NCBI RefSeq assembly: GCF_019091085.1
Contig: NZ_JAGXJY010000006.1
Location: 186,001 to 250,000, forward strand
DNA: 64,000 nt
Direction of reading: 5' to 3'
Source: Mesorhizobium sp. GbtcB19
Lineage (GTDB): Bacteria > Pseudomonadota > Alphaproteobacteria > Rhizobiales > Rhizobiaceae
Positions 29,652 through 38,054 of this stretch are shown piece after piece. A program made the position numbers and the translations under genes. Below the pieces are notes generated by a model, which was not told the origin of the DNA, did no database searches, and saw only the letters and a program-made list of their open reading frames with translations. Position 1 is the stretch's first letter. Each line of letters starts with the position of its first letter.

Positions 29652-32600
29652 ATGAAATTTTCGCGCCTTCGCCTCCTCGGTTTCAAATCCTTCGTCGAGC
29701 CCGGCGAGTTCGTCATCGAACGCGGGCTGACCGGCATTGTCGGGCCGAACGGCTGTGGCAAGTCGAACCTCGTCGAAGCTTTGCGCTGGGTGATGGGCGA
29801 AAGCTCCTACAAGAACATGCGCGCGTCCGGCATGGACGACGTCATCTTCTCAGGCTCCGGCGCGCGTCCGGCGCGCAACACCGCCGAAGTCACGCTTTTC
29901 CTCGACAACAGCGACCGCACCGCGCCTTCCGCCTTCAACGACGCCGACGAACTGCAGGTATCGCGCCGCATCGAGCGCGAGGCGGGATCGCTCTACCGCA
30001 TCAACGGCAAGGAAGCCCGTGCCAAGGACGTGCAACTGCTCTTCGCCGACCAGTCGACCGGCGCCCGCTCGCCCTCCATGGTCGGCCAGGGCCGCATCGG
30101 CGAACTGATCCAGGCCAAGCCCCAGGCGCGCCGCGCGCTGTTGGAAGAAGCCGCCGGCATTTCCGGCCTGCATACGCGCCGGCATGAGGCCGAACTTCGG
30201 CTGAAGGCGGCCGAGCAGAACCTCGAGCGGCTGGACGACGTCGTCGGCGAGCTCGAAGGCCAGATCGAGAGCCTGAAGCGCCAGGCGCGCCAGGCCTCGC
30301 GTTTCAAGAACCTGTCGGCCGACATCCGCAAGGCCGAAGCAACGCTGCTGCATCTGCGCTGGACGCTGGCAAAGACCCAGGAAGGCGAGGCGCGTTCAGC
30401 GCTTGCCGTCGCCACCACGCTGGTCGGCGATCGTGCCGCCGCCCAGATGGCCGCGGCAAGAGAGCAGGGCATCGCCGCGCACCGGCTGCCGGATTTGCGC
30501 GATGCCGAGGCCGCCGCCGCGGCGGCCTTCCAGCGCCTGTCGATCGCCAAGACGCAGATCGAGGAAGAGGCCGGCCGCATCCGCGCGCGCCAGACCGAAC
30601 TCGAACGCCGCCTGCAGCAGCTCGACGCCGACATCGTCCGCGAGGAGCGGATGGTGCGTGACAATGCCGACATTCTCGAACGCCTGCGCACCGAGGAAGC
30701 CGGGCTCAACTCGGAAAATGCCGGCGCCGCCGAGCGCGAGGCGACCACACGCGCCGCTTTCGAGCAGGCGGGTGCTACGCTGTCGCAGAGCGAGGCAAAG
30801 CTCGCCGCGCTGACTGCCGAACGCGCCGAGGCGGCCGCCTCGCGCCACCAGATCGAGCGCACGCTGCGCGAGACCGCCGAGCGCCGCGACCGCTTCGCCC
30901 GCCAGCTCGCCGAGGTCGACCGGGAGCTTTCCGACATCGTCGCGCGCATTTCCGGCCTGCCGGACCCTGCCGAAAAGCGGGTGCTGGTCGAGGATGCATT
31001 GGGCCGGCTGGAAGAGAGCGAGGCCGGCACCATCGCCGCCGAGCAGGCGGTCGCCGACGCCCGCGCCGCTGAGAGCGCCGCGCGTCCGCCGCTGCAGGAT
31101 GCCAGGGCGGAACTGGCGCGCATCGAGACCGAAGCGCGCACCTTGGCCAAGATCCTCAACGCCACCAGCGGTGGCGATCTCTTTCCCTCGGTGCTCGAGC
31201 AGATCAGCGTCGAGCGCGGCTATGAAACCGCGCTTGGCGCGGCGCTCGGCGAGGACCTCGACGTTCCGCTCGACCGCAGCGCCCCGGTGCATTGGGGTGA
31301 AAGCGCTGTACAGCCGGATGATGCGGCGCTGCCCGAAGGCGTGAAGAGCCTTGCTAGCGTCGTTCGCGCTCCGGCGCAGCTCGCCCGCCGCCTGGCGCAG
31401 ATCGGCATCATCGAGGCCGCCGACGGCCGTCGGTTGCAGGCGTTGCTTTCGCCCGGACAGCGGCTGGTCAGCCGTGACGGCGCGCTGTGGCGCTGGGACG
31501 GCCTGACCGCCAGCGCCGACGCGCCGACCGCCGCCGCGCAGCGGCTGGCGCAGAAGAACCGTTTGGCCGAGCTCGACGCCGAAGCCGTGCAAGCGACGCG
31601 TGTCGTGCGCGAGGCCGAGGAAGCGCTCGCGCGCGCCGAGCAGGCGATGCGCCAGGCAAGCGAGGCCGAGCGCAACGCCCGCCAGGCCGGTCGCGACGCC
31701 CAGCACGCGCTGGATGCCGCCCGCAATGCTCTGGCCGAGGCCGAGAAGGCCGGCGGCGAGCTGGTCAGCCGCCGCGCCGCGCTGGATGACGCCCGCGCGC
31801 GCATCGTCGACAGCCATGAGGAAACGCAGGCCGCCTTCCTCGAAGCCGAGGAGATGCTTAAGGACGCGCCCGATCTCGGCGATCTGCAATTGCAACTCGA
31901 ACAGGCCTCCGCCAACGTCTCGCGCGACCGCGCCACGCTTGCCGATGCGCGCGCCGTGCATGAAGGGCTGAGGCGCGAGGCCGAGGCGCGCATGCGCCGG
32001 CTGGAATCCATCGGCGCCGAGCGCAAGAACTGGCTGGAGCGCGCGGAAAACGCCTCGACGCAGATCGCGGCGCTTGGCGAACGCAAGGCCGAGGCCGAAG
32101 CCGAGCGCGAGCGGCTTGCCGACGCTCCGGACGAGATCGACGCCAAGCGCCGCGCGCTGCTGTCGCAGCTTTCCGAGGCCGAGGCGCTGCGCCAGGCGGC
32201 GAGCGACCGCCTGCAGGAAGCTGAGACCAAACAGGCCGAGCTCGACAAAGCGGCGACCGCCGCCATCCAGTCGCTCGCCGAAGCGCGCGAAACCCGTGTC
32301 CGCGCCGAGGAGCGGCTCACCGCAGCCGACGAACGGCGCGCCGAGGTCGAGGCGCGCATCCAGGAGGCGCTGAACACGCCGCCGCATCTCGTCATCCAGC
32401 ATACCGGGCTCAAAGCCGACGATCCGATGCCGGACATGGCCGAGATAGAGCGCCAGCTCGACCGGCTGAAGATCGAGCGCGAGCGCCTCGGCGCCGTCAA
32501 TCTGCGCGCCGAGGAAGAGCAGAAGGAATTGTCGGACCGGCTGGAGACGATCGTGTCCGAGCGCGAGGACATCATCGAGGCGATCAGGAAACTCCGTCAG

Positions 32601-33113
32601 GCGATCCAGAGCCTCAACCGCGAGGGCCGCGAGCGGCTGCTGTCGGCCTTCGAGGTCGTCAACGGCCATTTCCAGCGGCTGTTCGCGCATCTGTTCGGCG
32701 GCGGCACGGCGGAACTGCAGCTCATCGAGTCGGAAGACCCGCTGGAAGCCGGCCTCGAAATCCTCGCCCGCCCACCCGGCAAGAAGCCGCAGACCATGAC
32801 GCTCTTGTCCGGCGGCGAGCAGGCGCTGACCGCGATGTCGCTGATCTTCGCCGTCTTCCTCACCAATCCCGCGCCGATCTGCGTGCTGGACGAGGTCGAC
32901 GCCCCGCTCGACGATCACAATGTCGAGCGCTTCTGCAATCTGATGGACGAGATGTCGAAGACCACCGAGACGCGCTTCGTCATCATCACCCACAACCCGA
33001 TCACCATGGCGCGCATGGACCGCCTGTTCGGCGTCACCATGGCCGAGCAGGGGGTGAGCCAACTGGTCTCGGTCGACCTGCAGGCGGCCGAGGCCATGCG
33101 CGAGGCGAGCTGA
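29652..33113 (+). CDS. smc: Chromosome segregation protein SMC
   Basis: SMC is the ATPase of the condensin-like complex with ScpA and ScpB. The 1,153-residue protein has Walker A in GIVGPNGCGKSNLVEALRW, the Q-loop region VMGESS, a long first coiled coil (about 170-500) and a hinge around 510-640 (SGGDLFPSVLEQISVERGYETAL). A second coiled coil follows (about 640-1000), then the head: signature LLSGGEQALTAMSL and Walker B ICVLDEVDAPLDDHN. The length is normal. The large apparent frames on the opposite strand are shadows of its GC-rich Ala/Glu/Arg codons. Confidence 0.96.
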   Translation: MKFSRLRLLGFKSFVEPGEFVIERGLTGIVGPNGCGKSNLVEALRWVMGESSYKNMRASGMDDVIFSGSGARPARNTAEVTLFLDNSDRTAPSAFNDADELQVSRRIEREAGSLYRINGKEARAKDVQLLFADQSTGARSPSMVGQGRIGELIQAKPQARRALLEEAAGISGLHTRRHEAELRLKAAEQNLERLDDVVGELEGQIESLKRQARQASRFKNLSADIRKAEATLLHLRWTLAKTQEGEARSALAVATTLVGDRAAAQMAAAREQGIAAHRLPDLRDAEAAAAAAFQRLSIAKTQIEEEAGRIRARQTELERRLQQLDADIVREERMVRDNADILERLRTEEAGLNSENAGAAEREATTRAAFEQAGATLSQSEAKLAALTAERAEAAASRHQIERTLRETAERRDRFARQLAEVDRELSDIVARISGLPDPAEKRVLVEDALGRLEESEAGTIAAEQAVADARAAESAARPPLQDARAELARIETEARTLAKILNATSGGDLFPSVLEQISVERGYETALGAALGEDLDVPLDRSAPVHWGESAVQPDDAALPEGVKSLASVVRAPAQLARRLAQIGIIEAADGRRLQALLSPGQRLVSRDGALWRWDGLTASADAPTAAAQRLAQKNRLAELDAEAVQATRVVREAEEALARAEQAMRQASEAERNARQAGRDAQHALDAARNALAEAEKAGGELVSRRAALDDARARIVDSHEETQAAFLEAEEMLKDAPDLGDLQLQLEQASANVSRDRATLADARAVHEGLRREAEARMRRLESIGAERKNWLERAENASTQIAALGERKAEAEAERERLADAPDEIDAKRRALLSQLSEAEALRQAASDRLQEAETKQAELDKAATAAIQSLAEARETRVRAEERLTAADERRAEVEARIQEALNTPPHLVIQHTGLKADDPMPDMAEIERQLDRLKIERERLGAVNLRAEEEQKELSDRLETIVSEREDIIEAIRKLRQAIQSLNREGRERLLSAFEVVNGHFQRLFAHLFGGGTAELQLIESEDPLEAGLEILARPPGKKPQTMTLLSGGEQALTAMSLIFAVFLTNPAPICVLDEVDAPLDDHNVERFCNLMDEMSKTTETRFVIITHNPITMARMDRLFGVTMAEQGVSQLVSVDLQAAEAMREAS

Positions 33114-33189
33114 GAGCTCGACTGCGAGCGGTCAGGCTGGGAATGATCTACTTCTTCGGAGCAGACGCCGGCGCCGTATAGCGGTGTCA

Positions 33190-33211
33190 CCGGTCCCGCC
33201 GGCAGGACCGG
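33190..33211. terminator. Hairpin between convergent smc and AraC-type genes
   Basis: CCGGTCC (33190-33196) pairs with GGACCGG (33205-33211) around a GC-rich loop, between the 3' ends of two convergent genes. There is no T-run; its role as a bidirectional terminator is inferred from position. Confidence 0.4.
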
Positions 33212-33239
33212 CCTGGCGAACCAGCTGTCGGCGGAAGGT

Positions 33240-34055
33240 TTAGGCCGATGGCCTGCGGAGCAAGGTTCGCGGCGTCTCGCCGAGCTCGCGGCGCATCCAG
33301 CGCGCCATGTGCGACTGGTGCGAGAAGCCGGCCGCGAGCGCCACTTCGGCGACGCTCAGCTTGCCTTGCGCAAGCAGGAGCCGCGCGCGCTCGACACGCC
33401 GGCGCACGACATAGCGATGCACGGTCACGCCGGTGGCCTGCTTGAACCAGTGGCGCAAATGCGAGCTGCTGGCGCCGGCCTCGCGCGCCAGGGTCTCGAT
33501 GGTCAGCGCTTGGTCGATATACGCCTCGACGAAGTCGTAGAGCCGCCGCAGCTGCGCCGCGGAGAGGCCAGCGCGAAAATCATCCGCGGTCCTGGCCAGC
33601 CCGATCAGTTGCGTGGCCAGCGCGATGCCTATGGTCTCGGCGTAGAGGGAACCGCCCGGTGAGTCGGCGTGCCGCTCGCTTTCCAGCGCGCGCGCCAGAT
33701 GGACAATGCGTTCGTTCCGCATGACATGGCGCATGTCGAGGCTCGATCTTCTGCCCGATCCCATCTCGAAGGCGGTCTGTTCAACGACTTGTGGCGCAAG
33801 CCGGATTTCCAGCGCCTCGCAATCCGTTTCCGCCGCGTAGCCGCCTTCCTGACCGGCGGGAACGAGGTCGATATCGCCTTCCCGCCGAAGATGGCGCGTC
33901 CCGGTCGTGTTGCAAAACGACCAGGTCTTGCGGCTGGCATGCACGACGATGCGGTGGTCGCTGATCGGCGGCAGCACGATCGCCCCGGCGCCGTGGCGAT
34001 TGCGCGAAACGCTGACATTGGCCGAAGGCTGCAATAGTCCAGATGGGCCGTGCAT
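33240..34055 (-). CDS. AraC-family transcriptional regulator
   Basis: A 271-residue regulator with an N-terminal cupin-like sensing region (about 1-150; RREGDIDLVPAGQEGGY) and a C-terminal double helix-turn-helix: LTIETLAREAGASSSHLRHWF, then KLSVAEVALAAGFSHQSHMARW. The ATG at 34055 has GGAGCG upstream; the TTG at 34073 is less likely. It is divergent from an NAD-binding oxidoreductase-like gene across a 112-base gap, so that gene is the probable target. The effector is unknown. Confidence 0.88.
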   Translation of the reverse strand: MHGPSGLLQPSANVSVSRNRHGAGAIVLPPISDHRIVVHASRKTWSFCNTTGTRHLRREGDIDLVPAGQEGGYAAETDCEALEIRLAPQVVEQTAFEMGSGRRSSLDMRHVMRNERIVHLARALESERHADSPGGSLYAETIGIALATQLIGLARTADDFRAGLSAAQLRRLYDFVEAYIDQALTIETLAREAGASSSHLRHWFKQATGVTVHRYVVRRRVERARLLLAQGKLSVAEVALAAGFSHQSHMARWMRRELGETPRTLLRRPSA

Positions 34056-34167
34056 GAGGCGCTCCGAATTCAAGGCAGATCGTGCTCAAAGATCGGCGTT
34101 TCCTGCGCGACTTTCAACGCATTCGACCGGAAATTGCCTCACGAGTTCAACATCGATGAGGCTTTGT

Positions 34168-35067
34168 ATGTCTGTGTTTGTTGTGGTCGGCGCCGGACCG
34201 GTCGGGCGCGCGACCGCGCGTATTCTGGCAAAAGATGGTCATGAGGTCCGGCTGGTGAGCCGAAGCGGCACGGCGCCGGATGGCGCGGTTGCCGCCTTCG
34301 CTCTCGATGCCCGCGACGCGGACGGCCTGGCCCGCATCGGGGCCGGCGCCGAAGCGATCTTCATGTGCGCCATGGCGCCTTACACGAGGTGGCCGACGGA
34401 TTTTCCGCCGATCATGGAGGGCGTTGCCGAAGCCGCGCAAAAGCTGCAGGCGCGCCTTGTCGTGCTGGGCAATGTCTATGGCTATGGCAGCGAGGCAAAG
34501 TCTCCTTTGACTTCCTCTGCGCCGCTCGCCCCGACGAGTGTGAAGGGGCGTGTCAGGGTCGCCATGTGGGACCGTGCGCGCTCTGCGCGCGTTCCGGCGC
34601 TGGAGGTCCGCGCCAGCGATTACCTGGGCGAGGGCGCCGGCTCGCTGTTTACACTGATGACGCTGCCGTCCCTGCTCGCCGGCAAGCCTGCGATGGTGTC
34701 GGGCGATCTCGATGCGCGGCATGCCTGGACCTTCACCAGGGACGTCGCCCGGACGCTGGTCGCCGCCTCGCGCTATACCGGTGAATGGGGGCGTGCCTTC
34801 CTCGTGCCGTCGCAGCATTCTTCGGTACGAAGCCTGGCGGCGCGCTTCTCGGAACTGGCCGGTGCCCCGGCTCCCGACCTTCAAATGCTCACCGAACAGG
34901 AGCTCGAGGCGATGGGTCGTGACGACGAGCTCATGCGCGAGCTGCCGGAAATGGGCTATCTCTACCGAAGCCCTTGCATCATCGAGGCCTCCGACACCGA
35001 GCGACTGCTCGGCATCTCGGCCAGCAGCCTCGATACGATGATCATGGATACTTTGCGCAAGGATTAG
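34168..35067 (+). CDS. NAD(P)-binding epimerase/dehydratase-like protein
   Basis: A 299-residue atypical short-chain dehydrogenase with the Rossmann start MSVFVVVGAGPVGRATARIL. The acidic cofactor region and ALDARDADGL follow, then VVLGNVYGYGSEAKSPL, where the active-site Tyr may lie, and HAWTFTRDVARTLVAA as in NAD-dependent epimerases. The usual YxxxK is not clear, so it may not be a canonical sugar epimerase. The start at 34168 is preceded by GAGG at six bases. It is divergent from the AraC regulator. Confidence 0.8.
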   Translation: MSVFVVVGAGPVGRATARILAKDGHEVRLVSRSGTAPDGAVAAFALDARDADGLARIGAGAEAIFMCAMAPYTRWPTDFPPIMEGVAEAAQKLQARLVVLGNVYGYGSEAKSPLTSSAPLAPTSVKGRVRVAMWDRARSARVPALEVRASDYLGEGAGSLFTLMTLPSLLAGKPAMVSGDLDARHAWTFTRDVARTLVAASRYTGEWGRAFLVPSQHSSVRSLAARFSELAGAPAPDLQMLTEQELEAMGRDDELMRELPEMGYLYRSPCIIEASDTERLLGISASSLDTMIMDTLRKD

Positions 35068-35421
35068 GGGACGATTGCAAAACTCTTGAGCGTCAGCCGC
35101 CGGCATTTGGCGCGCGGAACGCAGCAACAGGATGCAGCCCGTGCCACCGAAGGGATGCTTGAACTCGCCGAAGGAGGAAGCAACCAGTGCGGGCGCAGGA
35201 GGCTTCTCGCCTTTACGCGCGACGCCGGCGGCATGCCAACTTACCCATGGACGCTTCGCCAACGTGCTGATCAACATGCACTCTGGCACGTTCAGGCCGT
35301 TGGGTGCAGTCTACCCATCCGAACGTTTTCGGAAGCGACACGTGACCTGCGACACAGACCGCACGCTGTGGCATCCGCTATGCCTTGGAGTATCGCGCCA
35401 ACAGGATCGGGAGCGGCTAAA
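35068..35421. other. 354-base gap with no convincing gene
   Basis: It lies between the NAD-binding protein and the LprI-like gene. Open frames exist on both strands but have no ribosome site or recognisable domain. A minus-strand frame gives a peptide with KGEKPPAPALVASSFGEF that might be conserved, but this could not be checked. No hairpin plus T-run was seen. The ribosome site GGGAG at its right end belongs to the next gene. Confidence 0.4.
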
Positions 35422-36639
35422 ATGGGTTTCAGCGACGAAGTCCGGAAGTGCTGCTTGGCTGTCTGGCTGCCTTGCGCGCTTCTGGTTTTTGCCTGGTTGT
35501 CATTCTTCACCGGTCCCGCCTTCGCGGCCGCCGGTCCATCCTTCGATTGCGCGAAGGCCTCGATCGAGGCCGAAAAGGCGATTTGCGCGAGCGACGAACT
35601 GAGCCAGATGGATCGCCAGATCGCCGACCTCGTCGCGCAGATGGGTGCACTCGTCGCGCCACAAAAGCGACCATTCATGCAGGAGGTCGAACAGGAAGAA
35701 AGGAAGAGCTGGTCTCTTGGTTGTGCGCATGTAGACGACAAGCCCTCTTGCTTTCGTAACGCGATGCAGCGGCACATCGTGCAATTGCAGGCCGATCTGC
35801 GCGACGACGACATCTTGACGATGGCGGCAAGCAGCATGATTCCGTCAACGCCGGCGAAGTCGGCCGATATCTTTCGGCGCTATCCCGGCAGCGCGTTGGC
35901 CAATTCCTGGCTGGTCTATCTCGCCACCCATGTCCCGGAAGCCGGCGTCTCGCCCCAGGAGGGTGAGGCGGCGAAGGCGCGAGCCATTGCCATGTTTCAG
36001 GAACAGACCCCAGGCGTCCTCAGCATGCTTGACCTTCCGAAAAGAAAGCCCGCCGATGTCCCGTTTTTCCTGCTCCGCATTGCGCTCGACCAAACAAATG
36101 CCGAGCCGATTTTTTCCTGCCCCCACGGGTTCATGTTCGAGCGCGACGAAGGGAGGGCGCTGATCGCGTTCGGCGGCCTTTTTGGTTCCAGCATGGACGG
36201 TAATGACCCGGTTTGTCAGGACGGGCCGACGTTCATGGAACTGCCAGCCTGGCAATCTCTCAACGACATTCTCGCGGCGGCTCTCCCGGACGATGCGGAA
36301 ACTGGCAGCATTCGCTTCGCGATCTACGCGGATTGGGCGGCTGATGAGGTCAGAGCCGTCAACTTTCCCCGCCAATTCGACACCCGCCAGCACAGGAGAG
36401 ACAAGCAGCGGGCCATCGGACTTATCCGCAAGCAGGTTCCGAGCGTCTGGGACAGATCCGACGTGAAGACTCTCCTGGCGGCTGTCGAGCAAGGGCAGAG
36501 CGCCGCGAAAAAATGGTTGATGCAAAATCGCGGTCTCTCGGCCGTCGAAGCCTCCCGCTGCGCCGAAGGCATCATGGGCAGCTATCTCGCAGCTCGGGTC
36601 GAATATATCGCGGCGCGCGGCCAGGTTGAGCCGGAATAG
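35422..36639 (+). CDS. Exported protein with an LprI-type N-terminal domain
   Basis: A 405-residue protein with a signal peptide (CCLAVWLPCALLVFAWLSFF, cleavage after FAAA). Residues 35-130 resemble the lysozyme-inhibitor LprI/DUF1311 domain: FDCAKASIEAEKAICASDEL, MDRQIADL, then RKSWSLGCAHVDDKPSCF with conserved cysteines. The remaining 270 residues match nothing I recognise. The ATG at 35422 has a GGGAG site and starts the signal peptide, so the longer frame from 35086 is rejected. An intrinsic terminator follows. Confidence 0.78.
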   Translation: MGFSDEVRKCCLAVWLPCALLVFAWLSFFTGPAFAAAGPSFDCAKASIEAEKAICASDELSQMDRQIADLVAQMGALVAPQKRPFMQEVEQEERKSWSLGCAHVDDKPSCFRNAMQRHIVQLQADLRDDDILTMAASSMIPSTPAKSADIFRRYPGSALANSWLVYLATHVPEAGVSPQEGEAAKARAIAMFQEQTPGVLSMLDLPKRKPADVPFFLLRIALDQTNAEPIFSCPHGFMFERDEGRALIAFGGLFGSSMDGNDPVCQDGPTFMELPAWQSLNDILAAALPDDAETGSIRFAIYADWAADEVRAVNFPRQFDTRQHRRDKQRAIGLIRKQVPSVWDRSDVKTLLAAVEQGQSAAKKWLMQNRGLSAVEASRCAEGIMGSYLAARVEYIAARGQVEPE

Positions 36640-36659
36640 GAGCGGGCGTGGGCATGTCA

Positions 36660-36686
36660 GGTTGCCTTCAGGCAACCTTTTGATTT
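36660..36686 (+). terminator. Rho-independent terminator after the LprI-like gene
   Basis: GGTTGCC (36660-36666) and GGCAACC (36671-36677) make a seven-base-pair stem with a TTCA loop, followed by TTTTGATTT. It ends the plus-strand transcript just before the convergent tRNA-Gln. Confidence 0.8.
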
Positions 36687-36758
36687 ACTTGCCGAAATGA
36701 CGGCCGCCGCAGAGATGGTGGAAGCGCGCGGAACCAGGCTGTCCACAGGGCATCCGGT

Positions 36759-36833
36759 TGGCTGGGGCGCCAGGATTCGAACCTGGGAATGTCGGTACCA
36801 AAAACCGATGCCTTACCACTTGGCGACGCCCCA
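36759..36833 (-). tRNA. tRNA-Gln (anticodon UUG)
   Basis: The minus strand reads TGGGGCGTCGCCAAGTGGT at the 5' end, with a seven-base-pair acceptor stem TGGGGCG/CGCCCCA, discriminator G and an encoded CCA (36759-36761). The anticodon loop is TTTTGGT, closed by TCGGT/ACCGA, with anticodon TTG at complement 36799-36801. The T arm carries GGTTCGAATCC. All arms pair, so the gene looks functional and reads CAA codons. Confidence 0.95.
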
Positions 36834-36864
36834 GCAGGCGGGGCGATGCCGCGCTGCGCGCGGC

Positions 36865-36893
36865 CTTATAGGACGAGGCGGCGCAAAGCTCAA
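36865..36893 (-). promoter_or_regulatory. Sigma-70 promoter of tRNA-Gln
   Basis: On the minus strand TTGAGC (complement of 36888-36893) and TATAAG (complement of 36865-36870) are spaced by exactly 17 bases. The -10 box lies about 32 bases before the mature tRNA 5' end. Strength and position fit a stable-RNA promoter. Confidence 0.7.
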
Positions 36894-36935
36894 TGCCGGG
36901 AGCGCATGAAAGACAACGGTAATTGCAGGTACCGG

Positions 36936-38054
36936 CTAAGCGCCGCGATTGCTCAGCCGGACATAGAGCTCGGCATAGGCCTGCCCCATTTTTTCGGCGG
37001 TGAAGAGGTCGGAAAACCGTTCGCGCGCGGCGCGGCCCCATCTTTCCGCCTCTTCGGGCGAATCGAGAAGGCGGTTGACGGCCTCTGCAAGCCGGACCGT
37101 ATCGGAAGGCGGGACGACCAGGCCGGTGACGCCGGCCTTGTTCACAAAGGAGGTCCCGGTCCCGATCTCGCAGGAGATCATCGGCTTGCCGCACATCGCC
37201 GCCTCCGCCAGCGAGACGCCATAGGCCTCGGAGCGCTGATTCGAGGGGAAGACGAAACCGCTGCAGGCGTGCAGCAGGGCCATCTTGTGCTGTTCGGAAA
37301 CCTCGCCGAGGAAGATAACATTGTTGCGCTTGAGCCTTTCGGCCTGGCGCTTCAGTTGCTGCTCGATCGGTCCCGATCCGGCGATGGCGATCTTGCACCG
37401 CACCCGGTCCGCGGCCTCGATAAGGATATCCAGCCCCTTATAGTAGCGCAGCACGCCGACGAAGAGCACGAAAGGCTCCGACACGATCGATTGGCGCCAG
37501 GCGCTGTCCGCCGCCGTCGGCACAGGATAGGCGTCCTCGTCTATGCCGATCGGAATGACCTGCGATTTGCCCTTGAATTTTCTCAAGGTTGCGCTCGACC
37601 TCAGATAGTCCGGCGATGTCGCCACGATCGCGTCGACGTCGCTCAGGAAGCGCTGCATCAGCGGGTTGTAGAACGGCAGCAGCAGGCGCTGCTTGACGAT
37701 GTCGGAATGGTAAGTGACGACTGCGGGCTTGCCGTGGCGCGATCTGAGATGCGCGATGTCCATGACCGGCCAGGGAAAATGGTAGTGCACCAGGTCTGAC
37801 TGCCGGGCGAGCGTATCGAACTTGCGGAACACCTCGCGGGAAAATCCTGTCGATGCGAGCTCGAAATCCAGCCTCGCTTTCACCGCCATGTGGCCACCGA
37901 TGCGCCCGGTGTTCTCGTCGGGAGCGCTGCTCAACGACAGCACCTGCGTTTCGACGCCATGGCCGGCCGTGCTTTCGGCGATGGCATGGATGGTACGCTC
38001 CACGCCGCCAAAGCTGTCCGGCCAGTATGTCTTGAAGAAATGCAGGACTTTCAA
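36936..38054 (-). CDS. Glycosyltransferase family 4 protein (GT-B fold)
   Basis: A 372-residue glycosyltransferase starting LKVLHFFKTYWPDSFGGVER. The acceptor-domain glycine loop is at the N-terminus, and the nucleotide-binding C-terminal half has SEAYGVSLAEAAMCGKPMIS, with the E-x7-E pair, and VTGLVVPPSDT. These retaining enzymes transfer mannose, rhamnose or similar from NDP/GDP donors. The likely start is a TTG at 38054 overlapping the TGA of the upstream glycosyltransferase, parallel to an ATGA overlap; the open frame to 38192 lies inside that gene. The sugar specificity cannot be read. Confidence 0.88.
   Translation of the reverse strand: MKVLHFFKTYWPDSFGGVERTIHAIAESTAGHGVETQVLSLSSAPDENTGRIGGHMAVKARLDFELASTGFSREVFRKFDTLARQSDLVHYHFPWPVMDIAHLRSRHGKPAVVTYHSDIVKQRLLLPFYNPLMQRFLSDVDAIVATSPDYLRSSATLRKFKGKSQVIPIGIDEDAYPVPTAADSAWRQSIVSEPFVLFVGVLRYYKGLDILIEAADRVRCKIAIAGSGPIEQQLKRQAERLKRNNVIFLGEVSEQHKMALLHACSGFVFPSNQRSEAYGVSLAEAAMCGKPMISCEIGTGTSFVNKAGVTGLVVPPSDTVRLAEAVNRLLDSPEEAERWGRAARERFSDLFTAEKMGQAYAELYVRLSNRGA

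Noticed and set aside
30396..33062. Long minus-strand open frame (888 codons) opposite smc
   Set aside because: smc is certain from its ATPase motifs; the antisense frame is low-complexity and follows from GC-rich codon use.
35130..35215. CCGAAGG-containing stretches reminiscent of a tandem glycine riboswitch upstream of the LprI-like gene
   Set aside because: The two CCGAAGG motifs are too close, the 3' conserved CTCTCAGGCAAA-type segment and P1 pairing are absent, and the downstream gene is unrelated to glycine use.
36759..36833. tRNA-Gln as the attachment site of a polysaccharide genomic island
   Set aside because: The locus lies on the 5' side of the tRNA, no integrase gene or 3'-end direct repeat was seen in the window, and islands normally enter at the tRNA 3' end.
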